DNA of 64,000 nucleotides, from contig PDHQ01000155.1 in the NCBI GenBank assembly GCA_003339415.1, positions 1-64,000 of the forward strand, read 5' to 3'. Source of the DNA: Ophiocordyceps camponoti-saundersi (nom. inval.) (taxonomy: Eukaryota > Ascomycota > Sordariomycetes > Hypocreales > Ophiocordycipitaceae). This document shows, piece after piece, positions 25,640 through 37,444 of the stretch. The notes below the pieces were generated by a model. That model was given only the letters and a program-made list of their open reading frames with translations. It was not told the DNA's origin and ran no database searches. Numbering within the stretch: the stretch's first letter is position 1; each line of letters starts with the position of its first letter. A program made the translations under genes and the position numbers.

Positions 25640-27050
25640 TAATAACTCCCCGGCTAAATAATAATAGTAGCGTAATAGCGTTAGGGTTATTAATTTAGCG
25701 GTAGCGGCGATAAGTATAATAATAGCGGTAATAGCGGCGTTACGCTTTAGAATAGTAACCTTTTCCTTTAATATTAAAATATTAGCTAACTCCCCGGAGC
25801 CTAAAAGCTTACGAGGGGGGCAATATTAAGGATAGCGTTAATATACTCCTTAGCTAAAATAAATTAGCTTTCCGCGTTTTATATAGCGGGATTAGGGATA
25901 TAAACTATATGATAAGAGGAGTACTATTATATATAAGCTTAAGCTTAGCTAATATCGTTAAAGCTTAAGCTACCGTAATCGCCGCTTAAAGCGCTTTATT
26001 AGCTTTTATTATTATTAGCGAATATTTAATATTAGCGGTAATATACTATACTATATAAGCTAAAACTAAAAGCTAAAAAGCTAGCGTATAAGTTTAGTAT
26101 AAAAGTATATATTTTATATAAGATATACGGGGTTTTTATTTCCCTATATATTTTAGTATTATAGCTTAGTTACGATATTTATATCCTTACTTAATATAGT
26201 AAAAATATAGATACTCCCGAAAAGCCCCCTTATTATTATTATTATTTTCCTTATCCTCGCTTTCGTTATTATTTTTATTATCGACGGGGCTAATAGCGGG
26301 GGCGGGAGGAGGAGAAGGAGAGGGAGTAGGAGTAGGGGCGGTAATAGCTACGGCGGCGGGGATAGGAGTCTTAGCCTAAGATATCTTCTTCCGCGAGATA
26401 AGCTATAGAAAATATAATATTAGTAAAAAGCTGCTAATTAAGTTAGGTAAAAACTTACTATAATAGGAGGAGGAGATAAGGAAAGCCGATAAGGGGCCTA
26501 AGGCCGAGAGCTTTTTTATATAATAACTTAAGAAATACCTAATAATATTAGTAGCGCGTTTCTTTATAACTTAAATACGGGTTTAATAAGTTTTATATAA
26601 TAAGCTATTAGTAAAATTAAGGAAAAGGCTTACTTAAGGAGATAGAGGAGGAGAAGTAGAAGAAAAAGAAGGAGGAGGAGGGGGCTTAGAATAATAACGA
26701 TCCTCCGGGGCTAACTAGCAGCTATAATAGCTATTAAACTAAATATTAAAAGCTAGGAAATCCGCCTCTAAACCGAGGCCCCTATTATCGCCCTCGATAT
26801 TAGCGTTATCTTCGTCTTTATTACCGTTTTTATTATTATTACCGTTATCGCCCTTATTATTCTTATTATCTTTATTAGCGATAGCGGTAACGGTAAAGTT
26901 AGTAGCGGCGCTAGCGGCGGCGGCGATATTTTAAAAATAACTATTATACTCGCTAGGCTAAGATATCCTTATTAGTAGGAAAAAACGTTAATATAATTAA
27001 ACTCGTAGAATAGGTAGCGGATTTCCTTACTAATAACGATAATAATAATA
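25640..27050 (-). pseudogene. antisense reading-frame remnant in chromovirus III-a
   Basis: The minus strand reads as protein-like sequence that matches the equivalent segment of III-b: a D/N-rich stretch, then KGAFREYLYFYYI followed by GYKYRN, and nearer the element's pol a block APPRKLLGSGELANILILKE at about 25755-25830. Frame changes and RIP stops interrupt it. I do not recognise the family. It lies opposite in sense to gag-pol, between pol and the polypurine tract. Confidence 0.6.
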
Positions 27051-27217
27051 ATATTAATAATAATAATAATAATAACGATAAGGCTATAGAAGGAAGAAAG
27101 GAAGGAATAAAAAGTTTAATAAGCAGGCGCTATAAAAGCTATAGAAAAGTAAGGCGGGCTAGCGGAAAATCTTTTACCTAACCTTACTATATATTATATA
27201 ACGGATCCCGCACTTAT

Positions 27218-27232
27218 AGGAGAGGGAAGGGA
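27218..27232 (+). promoter_or_regulatory. polypurine tract of chromovirus III-a
   Basis: AGGAGAGGGAAGGGA lies five bases before the 3' LTR start. This is the usual plus-strand primer of reverse transcription and it fixes the element's orientation. The III-b equivalent on the minus strand lies just above 47290. Confidence 0.85.
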
Positions 27233-27237
27233 CCTTA

Positions 27238-27537
27238 TATTAAGGTCTAGCCCTTATATTATATTCGGGTTATAAACCTAAACGTTAGACTTATAGATTA
27301 GCCTTATAATTAAACGATAAGGCTACCGCTATCTAGCTTAGAGGCTTATAGCGGAAGGATTAAATAGAACGGAATAGGAAGGATAGTTAAACGGGAAAGC
27401 AAATAAGCTTTAAAGGAAAGAGCGGTATATATAGCTATTTAGCATACTAGAGTGCGGCTTTCTTAGAAGCTCTCTATACGTGATTATTATTATATATAGC
27501 TTAGCAAATAAGTATCCCTTTAACTAGTCTCTTAATA
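27238..27537 (+). repeat. 3' LTR of chromovirus III-a (300 bp)
   Basis: Starts TATTAAGG and ends CTTAATA, directly after the polypurine tract and directly before the ATAAG target-site duplication. Confidence 0.93.
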
Positions 27538-27542
27538 ATAAG

Positions 27543-29068
27543 TAAGTTTTAGTATTTTAAAATATAGATATTACTTTAATCTAAGTAACTTACTTTAATA
27601 AGTGCTTTATTAAATATAATATTTCCTTTAGCTTAAGTTATATAGCGAAAATATTTAATATTAGTAATAAATAGATTATTAATTTCCCTATTTTAATACT
27701 TATTTTACTTAATACCTTTACTTTTAAGAACTTATCGCTTAATATTAATAAAGTAGCTATATTTATTAATAAGAAGTTAGTACTAAATAATTCTAGTAAA
27801 ATTCTAAAGTTTTATAAAAAAAACTAATAAGACTTATATATTTATATAAAAGAATAAACGTATTTACTTAGCGAGGGTATTATTATATTACTTCTAGCTA
27901 TTACTATTAATTATACCCTCTCTTTAGCTTAAAGCGATATTATTAGAAATAAAATAACTTTAAACTTTAATAATATACCTATTTTTAACGTTTTAGATTT
28001 AGTAAAAATAGCTTCTAATAATATTACTAAAAAGCTATATAATTAAAAAGGTAGCTTAGTTAAACCTGCTAATAATCCTAAGTATATAATAACTATTAAG
28101 CTTATTAACGCTAATCTATTTATCGATATAATAATAAATTAAGACTTTTCGTAGCTCTTTATATAATATCGGTATAAACTATAATAGAGAAATATATTAA
28201 TAATACGCTTTATATAGAAAGCGTATATTATACTATTTAACTATTAATAAGTAATAGCTATTATATCTATTTAACTATTACCGCGTAATAGATCTTTAAA
28301 TTATTTAATTATTAATATATAATAATACTTATATATACTAAGCTTAGGTAAGAACCCTATATATTAGTATATTTTTAGTATCTTTTTCTAATATCTTTAT
28401 AATATAGTACTAGTTATATATTATTTATTTTTATACTCTATACGCTATAAATAGAGAAAGAATATCGGCCGTAATAAAAAAGTTAAGTGAAGCTTATTTA
28501 CTATAAGCTACTTATAATATACGCTTAAAAATAAGCATAAACTATTCGTAATATAGTTAACTTTACTATTATTCTTAATATCTTAGACGCCTTTATCTTT
28601 ATAAGTATACTATACTTAAAGCTATAAACTATATCTCTTATACTATTTATAATAAAATTATTTATATTTACTCTTATATTATCGCCGTAACTTATATATC
28701 TAAATAATAAGGATAGTAAGATTTCCTTTATTTTATTCTTTTAGTCCGCGTATTATATCGCGTCTTTCTTATTCTTATTTTTCTTTCTTAGTATTATAAT
28801 ATCCTTTATTATAATATATATTCTTTTATATATATCTAATATATATTATAATTCTCCTTTATTATTCTTATCTTATTTTTTTATTTTTTTCTTACTTTAT
28901 ATAAATTAATTTAATTCTTTATACGTAGATCCCCGATAATATTTCTTAATCTATAATTAAATATAGTTATTAAAGTTAATATAGAAAAGCCTTTAAATAT
29001 AATAATAGTTCTTAAAATAATATAAAAAGTTAATAAGGCTATTAGAATTCTTTTCTAGCCCGGGGAGT
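27543..29068 (+). pseudogene. gypsy-II 3' region, right of the nested chromovirus
   Basis: Continues the gypsy-II region broken at 19918 and runs to its 3' LTR at 29069. It is heavily RIP-mutated. Protein-like read-through is weak and unassigned. A short purine run (CGGGGAG, 29061-29067) is the only polypurine-like signal before the LTR. No intact gene is present. Confidence 0.45.
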
Positions 29069-29698
29069 TAATATAAGATATATAATAATACCCTTATAAA
29101 TCGCTTAACCTCTTATAATATTTTACTAGGATTTCCCCCTTAGGATTTTACTTAGATTTCCCTTAGAAACTTTATTACTTTTACGCTTAGAAATTACTAG
29201 GATTTCCTCTTAGGATTTCTCTATAATAATTCTTAGGATTTTACTAAGATTTCCTACTAGATTTAGTATTAAAATATACCTCTAAAAATCTTTAGATTTT
29301 ACTAGAAGATCCTCGTATACTAGGAAATCACCGCATACTAGGAAATCTTTAGATTTTACTAGGAAATCCCTAAATACTAAGAAATCTCTATTTTACTAAT
29401 ATATATAAAAATTACCGTGAAATCCCCTTAGGTAAATACTTTTAGGATTATATTAAGAAATCTTCCTTAAGCTCTTAGCTATAAACTAGCCTAATATTCC
29501 TTTAAGTAGAAATTTAAATTCTTTTATAGTTACTATTTTAATTCTTAAAAGACTCTTACTTATACTTATACCTTTTATAGTAGCTATTTTATAATCTTAT
29601 AACTAGTAGCTAGCCCGCCTCCCTTATCTATATACTATATCTAGTAGCTAGCTTAGTATATACGCTTATTAGAAGGTTATACGTATAAGCGTATAATA
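29069..29698 (+). repeat. 3' LTR of gypsy-II (about 630 bp)
   Basis: Aligns end to end with 11843-12480 and is followed by ACCGC, the right target-site copy. It is less mutated than the 5' LTR. Confidence 0.88.
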
Positions 29699-30870
29699 AC
29701 CGCTTCCTAGAAAATATTATTTTATATATCTATTATCTGCTATATAGAATAGTAAAATTAAGCGTCTACTAATTTAAAATATATTATAAGTATTACTATA
29801 TAAACTTAAAAATAATAACTTTAATATATAACTTATACCTTCTCTTTATACTTACTAGCCTAGATTTTTTTAGCCTTATAAGAATATAAACTAATAATAC
29901 CCTCTCCTTTATCTCTCCCGCTTTTTTAGCCCTTAAAGAAGAATCCCTTAAGTAATAGAACCTTTATACGAAGCTAAAAATACGCCTCTTATATAAGACG
30001 CCGATTAAATTTAATAGCGGACAAATTTCCCTCGAAGGCGATAATATTCTTTTTATATAAAAGGGATAGGCTAAAGTATTATAAGTTATTAACCCGGCTA
30101 AAAAAAACGCTCCGTAAGCGTACTTTTTATAATATGTACGAGGAGCGTATATCTCGTTAATTTATTAGCTTAAAATAGTGTATAACCTCTTAGCCGCTAT
30201 TTAAGTTTAGGAACTAATAAAGGAAGACTATAACGCCTTAAATACCCGCGTATAATAGTAGATTAAGAACGCTAACCGGGGACTATATTTTATCCCTCTT
30301 AACCTCCTTTATACGAAGCTTTAGATTTTTACTAATAGCTTATTTACGAATAATAAAAACTTATTTTTATAAATAAAATTTATAATTATATTAAGTAAAG
30401 AGGTAGCTTATATAAAGAATAAAGTTTTTATTTATAGTAATATTATATATTAATCTTTAATAAAATATAAGAGAGTAACGTATAATATGCTTATAAGTAA
30501 ATTATACGGTATTATATAAGGAATTAATAGCGGTATTACCCTTAATATTACGCTTTAGAAGATCGTATATAGTCTCTCCTTATTAGATATCCCTCTTATA
30601 TTTTATATAAACTTATACTCTTTTTATAACTATTTAGTTAAGCTTAGTAATATAAAGGAGAAAAGGCTTATAATTAATATTATAGCTTTACGTAAATTAT
30701 ATAAAAGAAAGGAAATTACTAAGATATTTTAAATTAATAATAAAAATAACTTAGTAAATACTATAATAAAAAAAGGCCTGAATAACGCTCTTATATAACT
30801 AGTTATAATAAATAAGATTACGATTAGGATAAAAGTAATTATCGAAAAACTCGCGCTATTACCGCCGCCC
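29699..30870 (+). pseudogene. copia RT end and RNase H remnant, right half
   Basis: The copia pol resumes here. The RT C-terminal part is followed by a QAEV/QRARG-like block read near 30060-30180, then RNase H (about 30290-30700). The RNase H contains ANNKNLFLQIKF-like sequence, a YKRVTYNMLISKLYGI segment and LIFYINLYSFYNYLVKL with the order typical of fungal copia RNase H. Stops interrupt all frames. Confidence 0.78.
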
Positions 30871-30979
30871 CCTAAGCTTATAAATTTAACGCTATATAAA
30901 AAGAATAAAACGGCCGCCGCCCTTTACCTTATATCGCCTAATAATAGCGAAAATAGACCGCTAGTAATATAATAAGTTT

Positions 30980-31420
30980 ATTATTATCGTTATTATTATC
31001 TTTATTATTATCTTCTTTTTTATTAAAGTTATTATCTAACTTATCCTCCCCCTCCCTTTTAGCCTCGCCCTTAGCCTCCTTTTCTTCCTCCTTGTTATCG
31101 TCTTCTTTATCTTCGTCCTTATTCTTATTATCTTTATCGTTATCCTCTTCCTTATCCTTATCTTTATCCTTATTATTATATAACCGGAAATAATTATAAT
31201 ATTAGCTTTTCGAATCCTAAATATAAGGCCCGTAAGCCCCGCCCTAATAGCTATAAATATAGCGGTAACTTAAGAATAAACCGCTACTATAATAAAAGTA
31301 ATAATAAGCGTAAGGGCCTTACGCTAGGAACTAACCGGCCGACTAAATTATTACCGCTTAATAATAGCTAGGGCGGCGTATAACCTTAGAGATAAGCTTA
31401 ATAGCTATCTCTCCGGCGCG
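30980..31420 (-). pseudogene. antisense acidic reading-frame remnant in the copia element
   Basis: The minus strand here reads without stops over a long acidic low-complexity run of D, N, K and E (about 31170-30985). It is preceded by a segment of the form GGAYGPYI.DSKS.YYNYFRLYNN. On the plus strand the same bases read only as leucine/serine runs. It lies downstream of RNase H and opposite in sense to gag-pol, as in the chromovirus. I do not recognise it, and low-complexity DNA is an alternative explanation. Confidence 0.45.
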
Positions 31421-32212
31421 AAGGCGTAAAGCTATATTATAAAAAGTTATTAAAAGGTAGCGATATTTCTTATTTTACTATATAATTAGCTTATATTTAC
31501 GAAAATACCTTATATAAAGAGAATATATACGCTAATTACTATTTAGAGGAACTTAGCGCGGATAGCGTTATTACTTCTAAGGGTAATAATAATAGTTCTA
31601 TTAGAGAAAGGAAAGCGCTTAAAGATTATAATAATAAATATAGTTATTATATAATTACTTATTCTTCTTATTCTTTTTCTTTTTATTTTTTATTATTATA
31701 TAAGGAGATAGCGGCTATAGTAATAACTAAGAATAGTAATAATTATAATAATAATATTATTATTATTATTATAACTATTATTATAGAAGATAAAAAAGGG
31801 AAGAATTTTTCTTTTATATAAAAGGAAAAGGAAGGTATTTTTTATAATTAGTAGAACTTACTAGCTATAAATAGTAGCCTAAAAATTTCTACTAACCGGC
31901 TACCTTCCTTATACTTTCTCTCTCTTATATTTTTAGCTACGCTTACGAGTTTTATTACGTATAAAACTTTCGAGCCTTAAAATAATATTAATCTTAAGCA
32001 TATAAAGCTAATAAATTACTCTCTTAATAAGTAATCTTCTTTTACTCGCTATACGAATATCTTCCTATATAAGTAGATTTTATACGATACTCTATACTAT
32101 ATAATAGCTTTCGCTATATAATAATCCTAACTATATAAGCGCTATAATTACCTACTATTACTAAGCGCTTACTAAGAAAGCTATATAATATATTATAAAG
32201 AAAAACTATAAA
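31420..32212. other. copia 3' untranslated region, no gene seen
   Basis: AT-rich, RIP-mutated sequence between the antisense segment and the 3' LTR, with short (ATT)n runs near 31760-31780. No recognisable domain was found on either strand. The A-rich AAAGAAAAACTATAAA at about 32196-32211 is the polypurine-like stretch before the LTR. Confidence 0.6.
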
Positions 32213-32488
32213 TATTAAGGTATTTTACGATACTTTAATAGCCTTATATTATCCTTATAGCTTTATTTCTTTATACGGCCTTCCTAAGTTATAAGGAACT
32301 TTTATATAAGATTTTTCTAATCTTATAATTCCTTACTCTACTTTTTATATTCCTTATTATTACTTTATATATTTAATTAGGTATTTAGATAGCTACCCTC
32401 CCCGTATATTATATACGAGAGGGTAATTGCGATAATATACTCCTTTTTAGGACCCTTATATTACTAGTAACGGACAGCCCGTCTAATA
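32213..32488 (+). repeat. 3' LTR of the copia element (276 bp)
   Basis: Same length and ends as 7673-7948. It is followed by TTTAT (32489-32493), the right target-site copy. Confidence 0.9.
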
Positions 32489-32493
32489 TTTAT

Positions 32494-33407
32494 TATAAGA
32501 AGCTTCTTATTATTATTTTTTACTTTAAAATATAGTTTACTAAGCTATATAATATAGCTTAGCTATTTTTAATCTTAACTAATTATAAAGCTTTTAAGTA
32601 TTTTACTATACTTAAAGCGATAACGGAATATTAAGCGCGTTAGGCTAAATATTTACCTTTTTTAATTTCTAACTTTAATACCGCTTTAGCGCGTAAGTAT
32701 CTTAGCTAAACGCTCTCTCTTAAAGAGAGTAGGGACGCTACGGTATAAAAAACTATTATAGCCGGATTATATAGCTTATTTTATTTATTCTTTTAAGTTA
32801 TATTTAGTTTAGTCTAGCCTAGCTTTACTTAACTTTTTTTTACTTTACTTTTTATTTTTAATATTTTAGTATTTTTCTAAAATAAGACTTTATAAGGATT
32901 TTTATTAATAGCTTTTTATATAAATTTATTTTATAGTATCCGCTATTAAATAATTTATTCCTTTACTTAAAAATTTCTGCTAAAAGCTAATATTTATAAA
33001 TTAGTTATAAATTACTCTTTTTTTAATTATAAGTAATTATAGCTTTAAGGCTATTTTTAAGTTTCTAAATAAAAACTTTTTATTATTATATTTATTTAAT
33101 AAATATATAACTCCTTTATAATAAGATATTTTAGTAAAAATATTACTTTTATATTTTTTCGCTAGGAATTTTATTAAAATAAAATATTTATAAATATAAT
33201 ATATTTTATTTATAATTATTATAATTATAGGAATTATTTAAATTATTAATAGCGCTAAAAACTATTTTAGCTATTACCTCCGCCTAAATAGTTTTAAACT
33301 ACTCTCTTAATAAACTTTATAACTAAGCTTTTTACTTTTAATAAGTCTTAGCTTTATTTCCCTATAATTATTATAAATTATTTTTCTAAATATATTTAGC
33401 TTAAAGC
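32494..33407 (-). mobile_element. F(-) copy, segment 2
   Basis: The reverse complement continues F from the copia insertion point (F(+)1 about 38370) back to about 37445. An example is the GCCTAACGCGCTTAATATT block, mirrored at about 32630-32650. It ends at the F(+)1 insertion (TSD AAAGC, 33403-33407). Confidence 0.78.
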
Positions 33408-33657
33408 TATAAAGGTCCTATATTTTTTAATATTTATAAAAAGCTAACTTTATTAATATAGAATAACTTAAAAAGTTTTAAAATATATATAGTATATATA
33501 CTTAGCGTTATAGTTCGTATATAGCCCGCGCTTATCCCGCGCGCGGCGCTAACTAATTATATATACTTATATATACCCCGCGCCCGTTATACGCGCGGAC
33601 TTAACTAAGCACCCTTTATATAACTTAGCTATTTAAGCGTAGCCTGAATCCCTTATA
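33408..33657 (+). repeat. 5' LTR of F(+)1 (250 bp)
   Basis: Same length as 41223-41472 and 43373-43622. It contains the palindrome CCGCGCGCGG (33537-33546) and the ACTTAACTAAGCACCC block. Confidence 0.88.
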
Positions 33658-34168
33658 TACCCCGCCGCTTTAAGAAAAAAATATTTCTAGCTATAGTATA
33701 TATATATATAAGGTATAAGTTAAAATACCCCTTATATAGAAAATTTTTCTTCCTCCTTTTTTTTTCTCCTTAAGCTAGTTATATTATTTTTCTCGCTAAG
33801 TAATTTTTCTTCTAAGCCTTATATTTTATTATCCCGCTATTATATTTTTATAGTTTTTTTCCTATTATTATTATTTTTAAGCTCTTTATATTTATTAAGT
33901 TATTATCTTACTATTTTAATATATTATTTAGTTAGCTATAATCGCTATTTTATATAATAAGCAAATATATTATAAAAGGAGATTTAAATAATAAAAGCGT
34001 TATTATATTATAAGAAATAGAATATTTATATATTCCTTATATTTAAGACTTTTATAATAGCTATAATATTAATTACTAACGTAGTTATAAAGTAGCTTAT
34101 AAGGCGTGCGGATAGTAGTAAAAATAATACTTTTAAAAAAAATACTTTTTTATTATAAATATACGCTT

Positions 34169-34762
34169 TAATATAGGATATATAATAACACCTTTATAAA
34201 TTACTTAACCTCTTATAATATTTTACTAGGATTTCCCCTTTTAGGATTTTACTTAAATTTCCCTTAGAAACTTTATTACCTTTACGCTTAGGAAATTACT
34301 AGGATTTCCTATTAGGATTTCTTTATTATAACTCTTAGGATTTTACTAAGATTTTCTACTAAATCTAGTATTAAAATATACCTTTAGAAATCTCCGGATT
34401 TTACTAGGAAATCCTTATATTTTAGAAAATTACCTTATATTAGGAAATCTTTATTTTACTAATATATACGGAAATTACCGTAAAATCCCCTTTAGTAAAT
34501 ATTTTTAAGATTATACTAGGAAATCTTCTTTAAGCTTCTAGCTATATAATTAGCTTAGTATTCCTTTAGGTAGTAATTTAGATTTTTTTATAATTATTAT
34601 TTTAATTTTTAAAAAACTCTTACTTATACTTATACTTTTTATAATAGCTATTTTATAATTTTATAATTAGTAGCTAGCTTATCTCCCTCTTTTATATACT
34701 ATATCTAGTAGCTAGCTTAGTATATACGCTTATTAGAAGATTATATATATAAGTATATATTA
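34169..34762 (+). repeat. solo LTR of gypsy-II family, TSD CGCTT
   Basis: 594 bp, TAATATAGG...GTATATTA, with CGCTT on both sides (34164-34168 and 34763-34767). The sister F copy has a single CGCTT at 44178-44182 and no insert, which proves the insertion. No internal gypsy-II sequence is present, so it is a recombination product. Confidence 0.88.
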
Positions 34763-35427
34763 CGCTTATAGTAGGCTATCCGTAACTTATAAATAATAGT
34801 TAGGGAAAGATAAGCTATTACCTTACCCGCTTACCTTTACGCTAAAAAAATCCTTAGCTAATATACTTAGCTTATACTAGAGTTTTTTACTTATATTAAC
34901 TACTTATAAACTATACTAGCTACTATTTATATTATACCGCGCTTAGTAACTAATCTTTACGCCTTTTTTACGCCTAAGTAATAGTAATTTTCCGCGCTTA
35001 TCCCCGCTATTAGTAATATAATTACTATACTTACCTTATATACCTTAACTTATAGTATATTTTTAATAATAATATAATATTAATAATAATAATAATAATA
35101 ATAAGGCGCCCTTATTATTAGCCTTAACTTTTTCGCCTTATAATATAAAGTATCTTTTTAATAGTAAAAAGAATAATAATAATAAATTCTTAAATAATAA
35201 TAAAATAAGTAAGCTACTTAAATTATAAATTATTAAGCTAATATTAATATATAAAAATATAAAAATAAAAAAAAAATAATATTTTTTATTAAATAATTAT
35301 AATACTAATTAATTTATATAATATATTAAGCTTACTTACCGCTTTATAATATATTACTTTTATTAACTTATATATATCGCTTAGCTTTTAATTATTTAGC
35401 GCTTATATATATTATTTATCTTCCCCC

Positions 35428-36022
35428 TAATACGGGACGTGTAATAACACCCCTATAAATCGCCTAACCTCTTATAATATTTCCCTAAGATTTCCTAACT
35501 TAGGTTTTTACTTAGATTTCCCCTAGAAACTTTATTTCCTTTACGCTTAGAAAATTACTAGGATTTCCTCTTAGGATTTCTCTATAATAACTCTTAGAAT
35601 TTTACTAAGATTTCCTATTAGATTTAATATTAAAATATACCTTTAGAAATCTCCGGATTTTATTAGGAAATCCTTATACGCTAGGAAATCACCGTATACT
35701 AGGAAATCTCTATTTTACTAATATATACGGAAATTACTATAAAATCCCCTTAGGTAAATACTTTTAGGATTATACTAGGAAATTTTTCTTAAAGCTCCTA
35801 GCTATATAATTAGCTTAGTATTCCTTTAGATAGTAATTTAGATTCTTTTATAATTACTATTTTAATTCTTAAAAGACTCTTACTTATACTTATACTTTTT
35901 ATAGTAGCTATTTTATAATCTTATAATCGGTAGCTAGCCCGTCTCCCTTTCCTATATACTATATCTAGTAGCTAGCCTAGTATATATAATTACTAGTAAA
36001 TTATACGTATAAGCGTATATTA
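35428..36022 (+). repeat. solo LTR of gypsy-II family, TSD CCCCC
   Basis: 595 bp, TAATACGGG...GTATATTA, with CCCCC on both sides (35423-35427 and 36023-36027). The empty site is at about 44840-44848 in F(+)2. It keeps more CG and some TG (GACGTGTAATAACACC), so it is the least mutated copy of this LTR at its 5' end. Confidence 0.87.
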
Positions 36023-37444
36023 CCCCCCTTATTATATATTAGTAAAGTAAGTTTACGCTAACATTTATACGCGGCGCGCGTAGCTTAAAAGTAGGATAAG
36101 TAAAACTCCCGCTATTAGCGTTATATTAAATATTCTCTTAGCCTTAAAATATACCCTCCCCCGCCTAAAAATATATCTATTATAAGTTAATATTAGCGCT
36201 AAGCTATAGCTAATATTATAATAATTTCTTAAGTTAATTAATTATAATAAAAGATTTTTAAAAAAAGTAGAGAAGGTAAATATTAGCTTAAAGCTAATAT
36301 AAGAAAAAAGAAAAAAGAAGTAAATAAAAAATAAAAAAAAATAGAAAATAAAAAGGTAATATTTTATTTATATAATAAAAAAGGAAAATTACTTAAAAAA
36401 AATAATTAATTATAAAAAGCGCTTAAATAAATATATAATTAAGTTTACTTTAAGCTATTATAAAAATATATATTTTTTTATATAAACTTAAAATAGTTTA
36501 ATATTATATAATATTTAAAGCTATTAAGTAGCTTTTAAGTTAAAATAATATAATTTTTTTATTTTATAAAAATAAGTTAATAAAATATCCTATATTATAA
36601 GCGCTAACTTTTAATATTTTTTATAATAAGGATTTCCTTAACTTTATATTTATTAAAAAATAAATTATTATAAAAGAGATAAAAAAAGGATTTAGCTAAG
36701 AGTTAGTAAGTAATTAAAATAATAAAAATTCGCTAATAATATACTTAAGAAGGTTAATATAAAAAGTAAGGTAAATATTAAGTAATATATTAAAAATAAT
36801 AATAAATAATATTAATATAGCTATTATTTTATATTTACTTTTAAGGTAATTAAACTTTTAAGATAAATAATTAAACTATATATAAGTAAAGTTAAGCTAT
36901 ATAAAATTATTAATTTAAAACTATTTTATAAGTTAGCGAGACTTATTTAAGGAGTCTTATTACCGCTACTAAGCTTAGATAATAAAGGCTTATATTAGTT
37001 TAATATTATTATAAAGGAAATAAGTAAACGCTATAGCTTAGCTTTTTAAGGAAGAGATAAGGGCGGCCGCCTCCGCTAGCTAGTTAAGAAAGGTAATATT
37101 AAAGCTATAAAATAAGCGGTTAAAACTAATACTTATTATAAATAAGTTTTAATTATTAAAAATAAGCTAGTAAATAAGTAAATAATATAGCTAGTTAAAT
37201 TATAAAAAGGAGATTATATAATAAAGAATAGCTTATATTTTTTAATTTATATATTTTATATTTTTATTAGTTTTAAGGTAATATATTATAAAAAATAGCT
37301 TATTAACTTTAATAAGATAATAAAAAGTAAATTAAAAATAGCTTATTTAATTAAAACTATAATTAGAAATTAACTTATAAGGGAAATTATAAAACTATTA
37401 TTAATATTAAATAAAGTATTTAATATATTACTTAGTATTTATAA

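Larger units (their letters stand above)
19924..27537 (+). mobile_element. chromovirus III-a (Ty3/gypsy), complete, TSD ATAAG
   Basis: A 7,614-bp element with two LTRs of exactly 300 bp and a perfect ATAAG duplication (19919-19923 and 27538-27542). A polypurine tract (27218-27232) precedes the 3' LTR. Gag, protease, RT, RNase H, integrase and chromodomain remnants lie in order on the plus strand. A 1.5-kb segment after pol reads on the opposite strand. It is nested in gypsy-II. The III-b copy at 46990-54613 is nearly the same length (7,624 bp). All frames are RIP-broken. Confidence 0.93.
11843..29698 (+). mobile_element. Ty3/gypsy element II, nested in copia; TSD ACTGC/ACCGC
   Basis: Bounded by the LTRs 11843-12480 and 29069-29698. 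The flanking pentamers are ACTGC (11838-11842) and ACCGC (29699-29703), one transition apart. Deleting the insert rejoins the copia RT reading frame (KDIR then PLPRKYY). After removing the nested chromovirus III-a, about 10.2 kb remains. Pol has the gypsy order: RT, RNase H, integrase, then a chromodomain-like segment. Two solo LTRs of the same family occur at 34169 and 35428. Confidence 0.88.
7673..32488 (+). mobile_element. Ty1/copia element, interrupted by gypsy-II; TSD TTTAT
   Basis: Two 276-bp LTRs (7673-7948 and 32213-32488) enclose it, and the 5-bp duplication TTTAT lies at 7668-7672 and 32489-32493. Removing the nested 11843-29698 insertion leaves about 7.0 kb. Domain order on the plus strand is gag with a zinc knuckle, protease, GAG-pre-integrase, integrase, reverse transcriptase (split by the insertion) and RNase H, which is the Ty1/copia order. 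It is inserted in F(-). RIP has put stops throughout. Confidence 0.9.

Noticed and set aside
34164..36027. The two approximately 595-bp repeats as miniature inverted-repeat (MITE) elements
   Set aside because: They match the LTRs of the full gypsy-II element and have 5-bp duplications. The short TAATA/TATTA ends are LTR termini.
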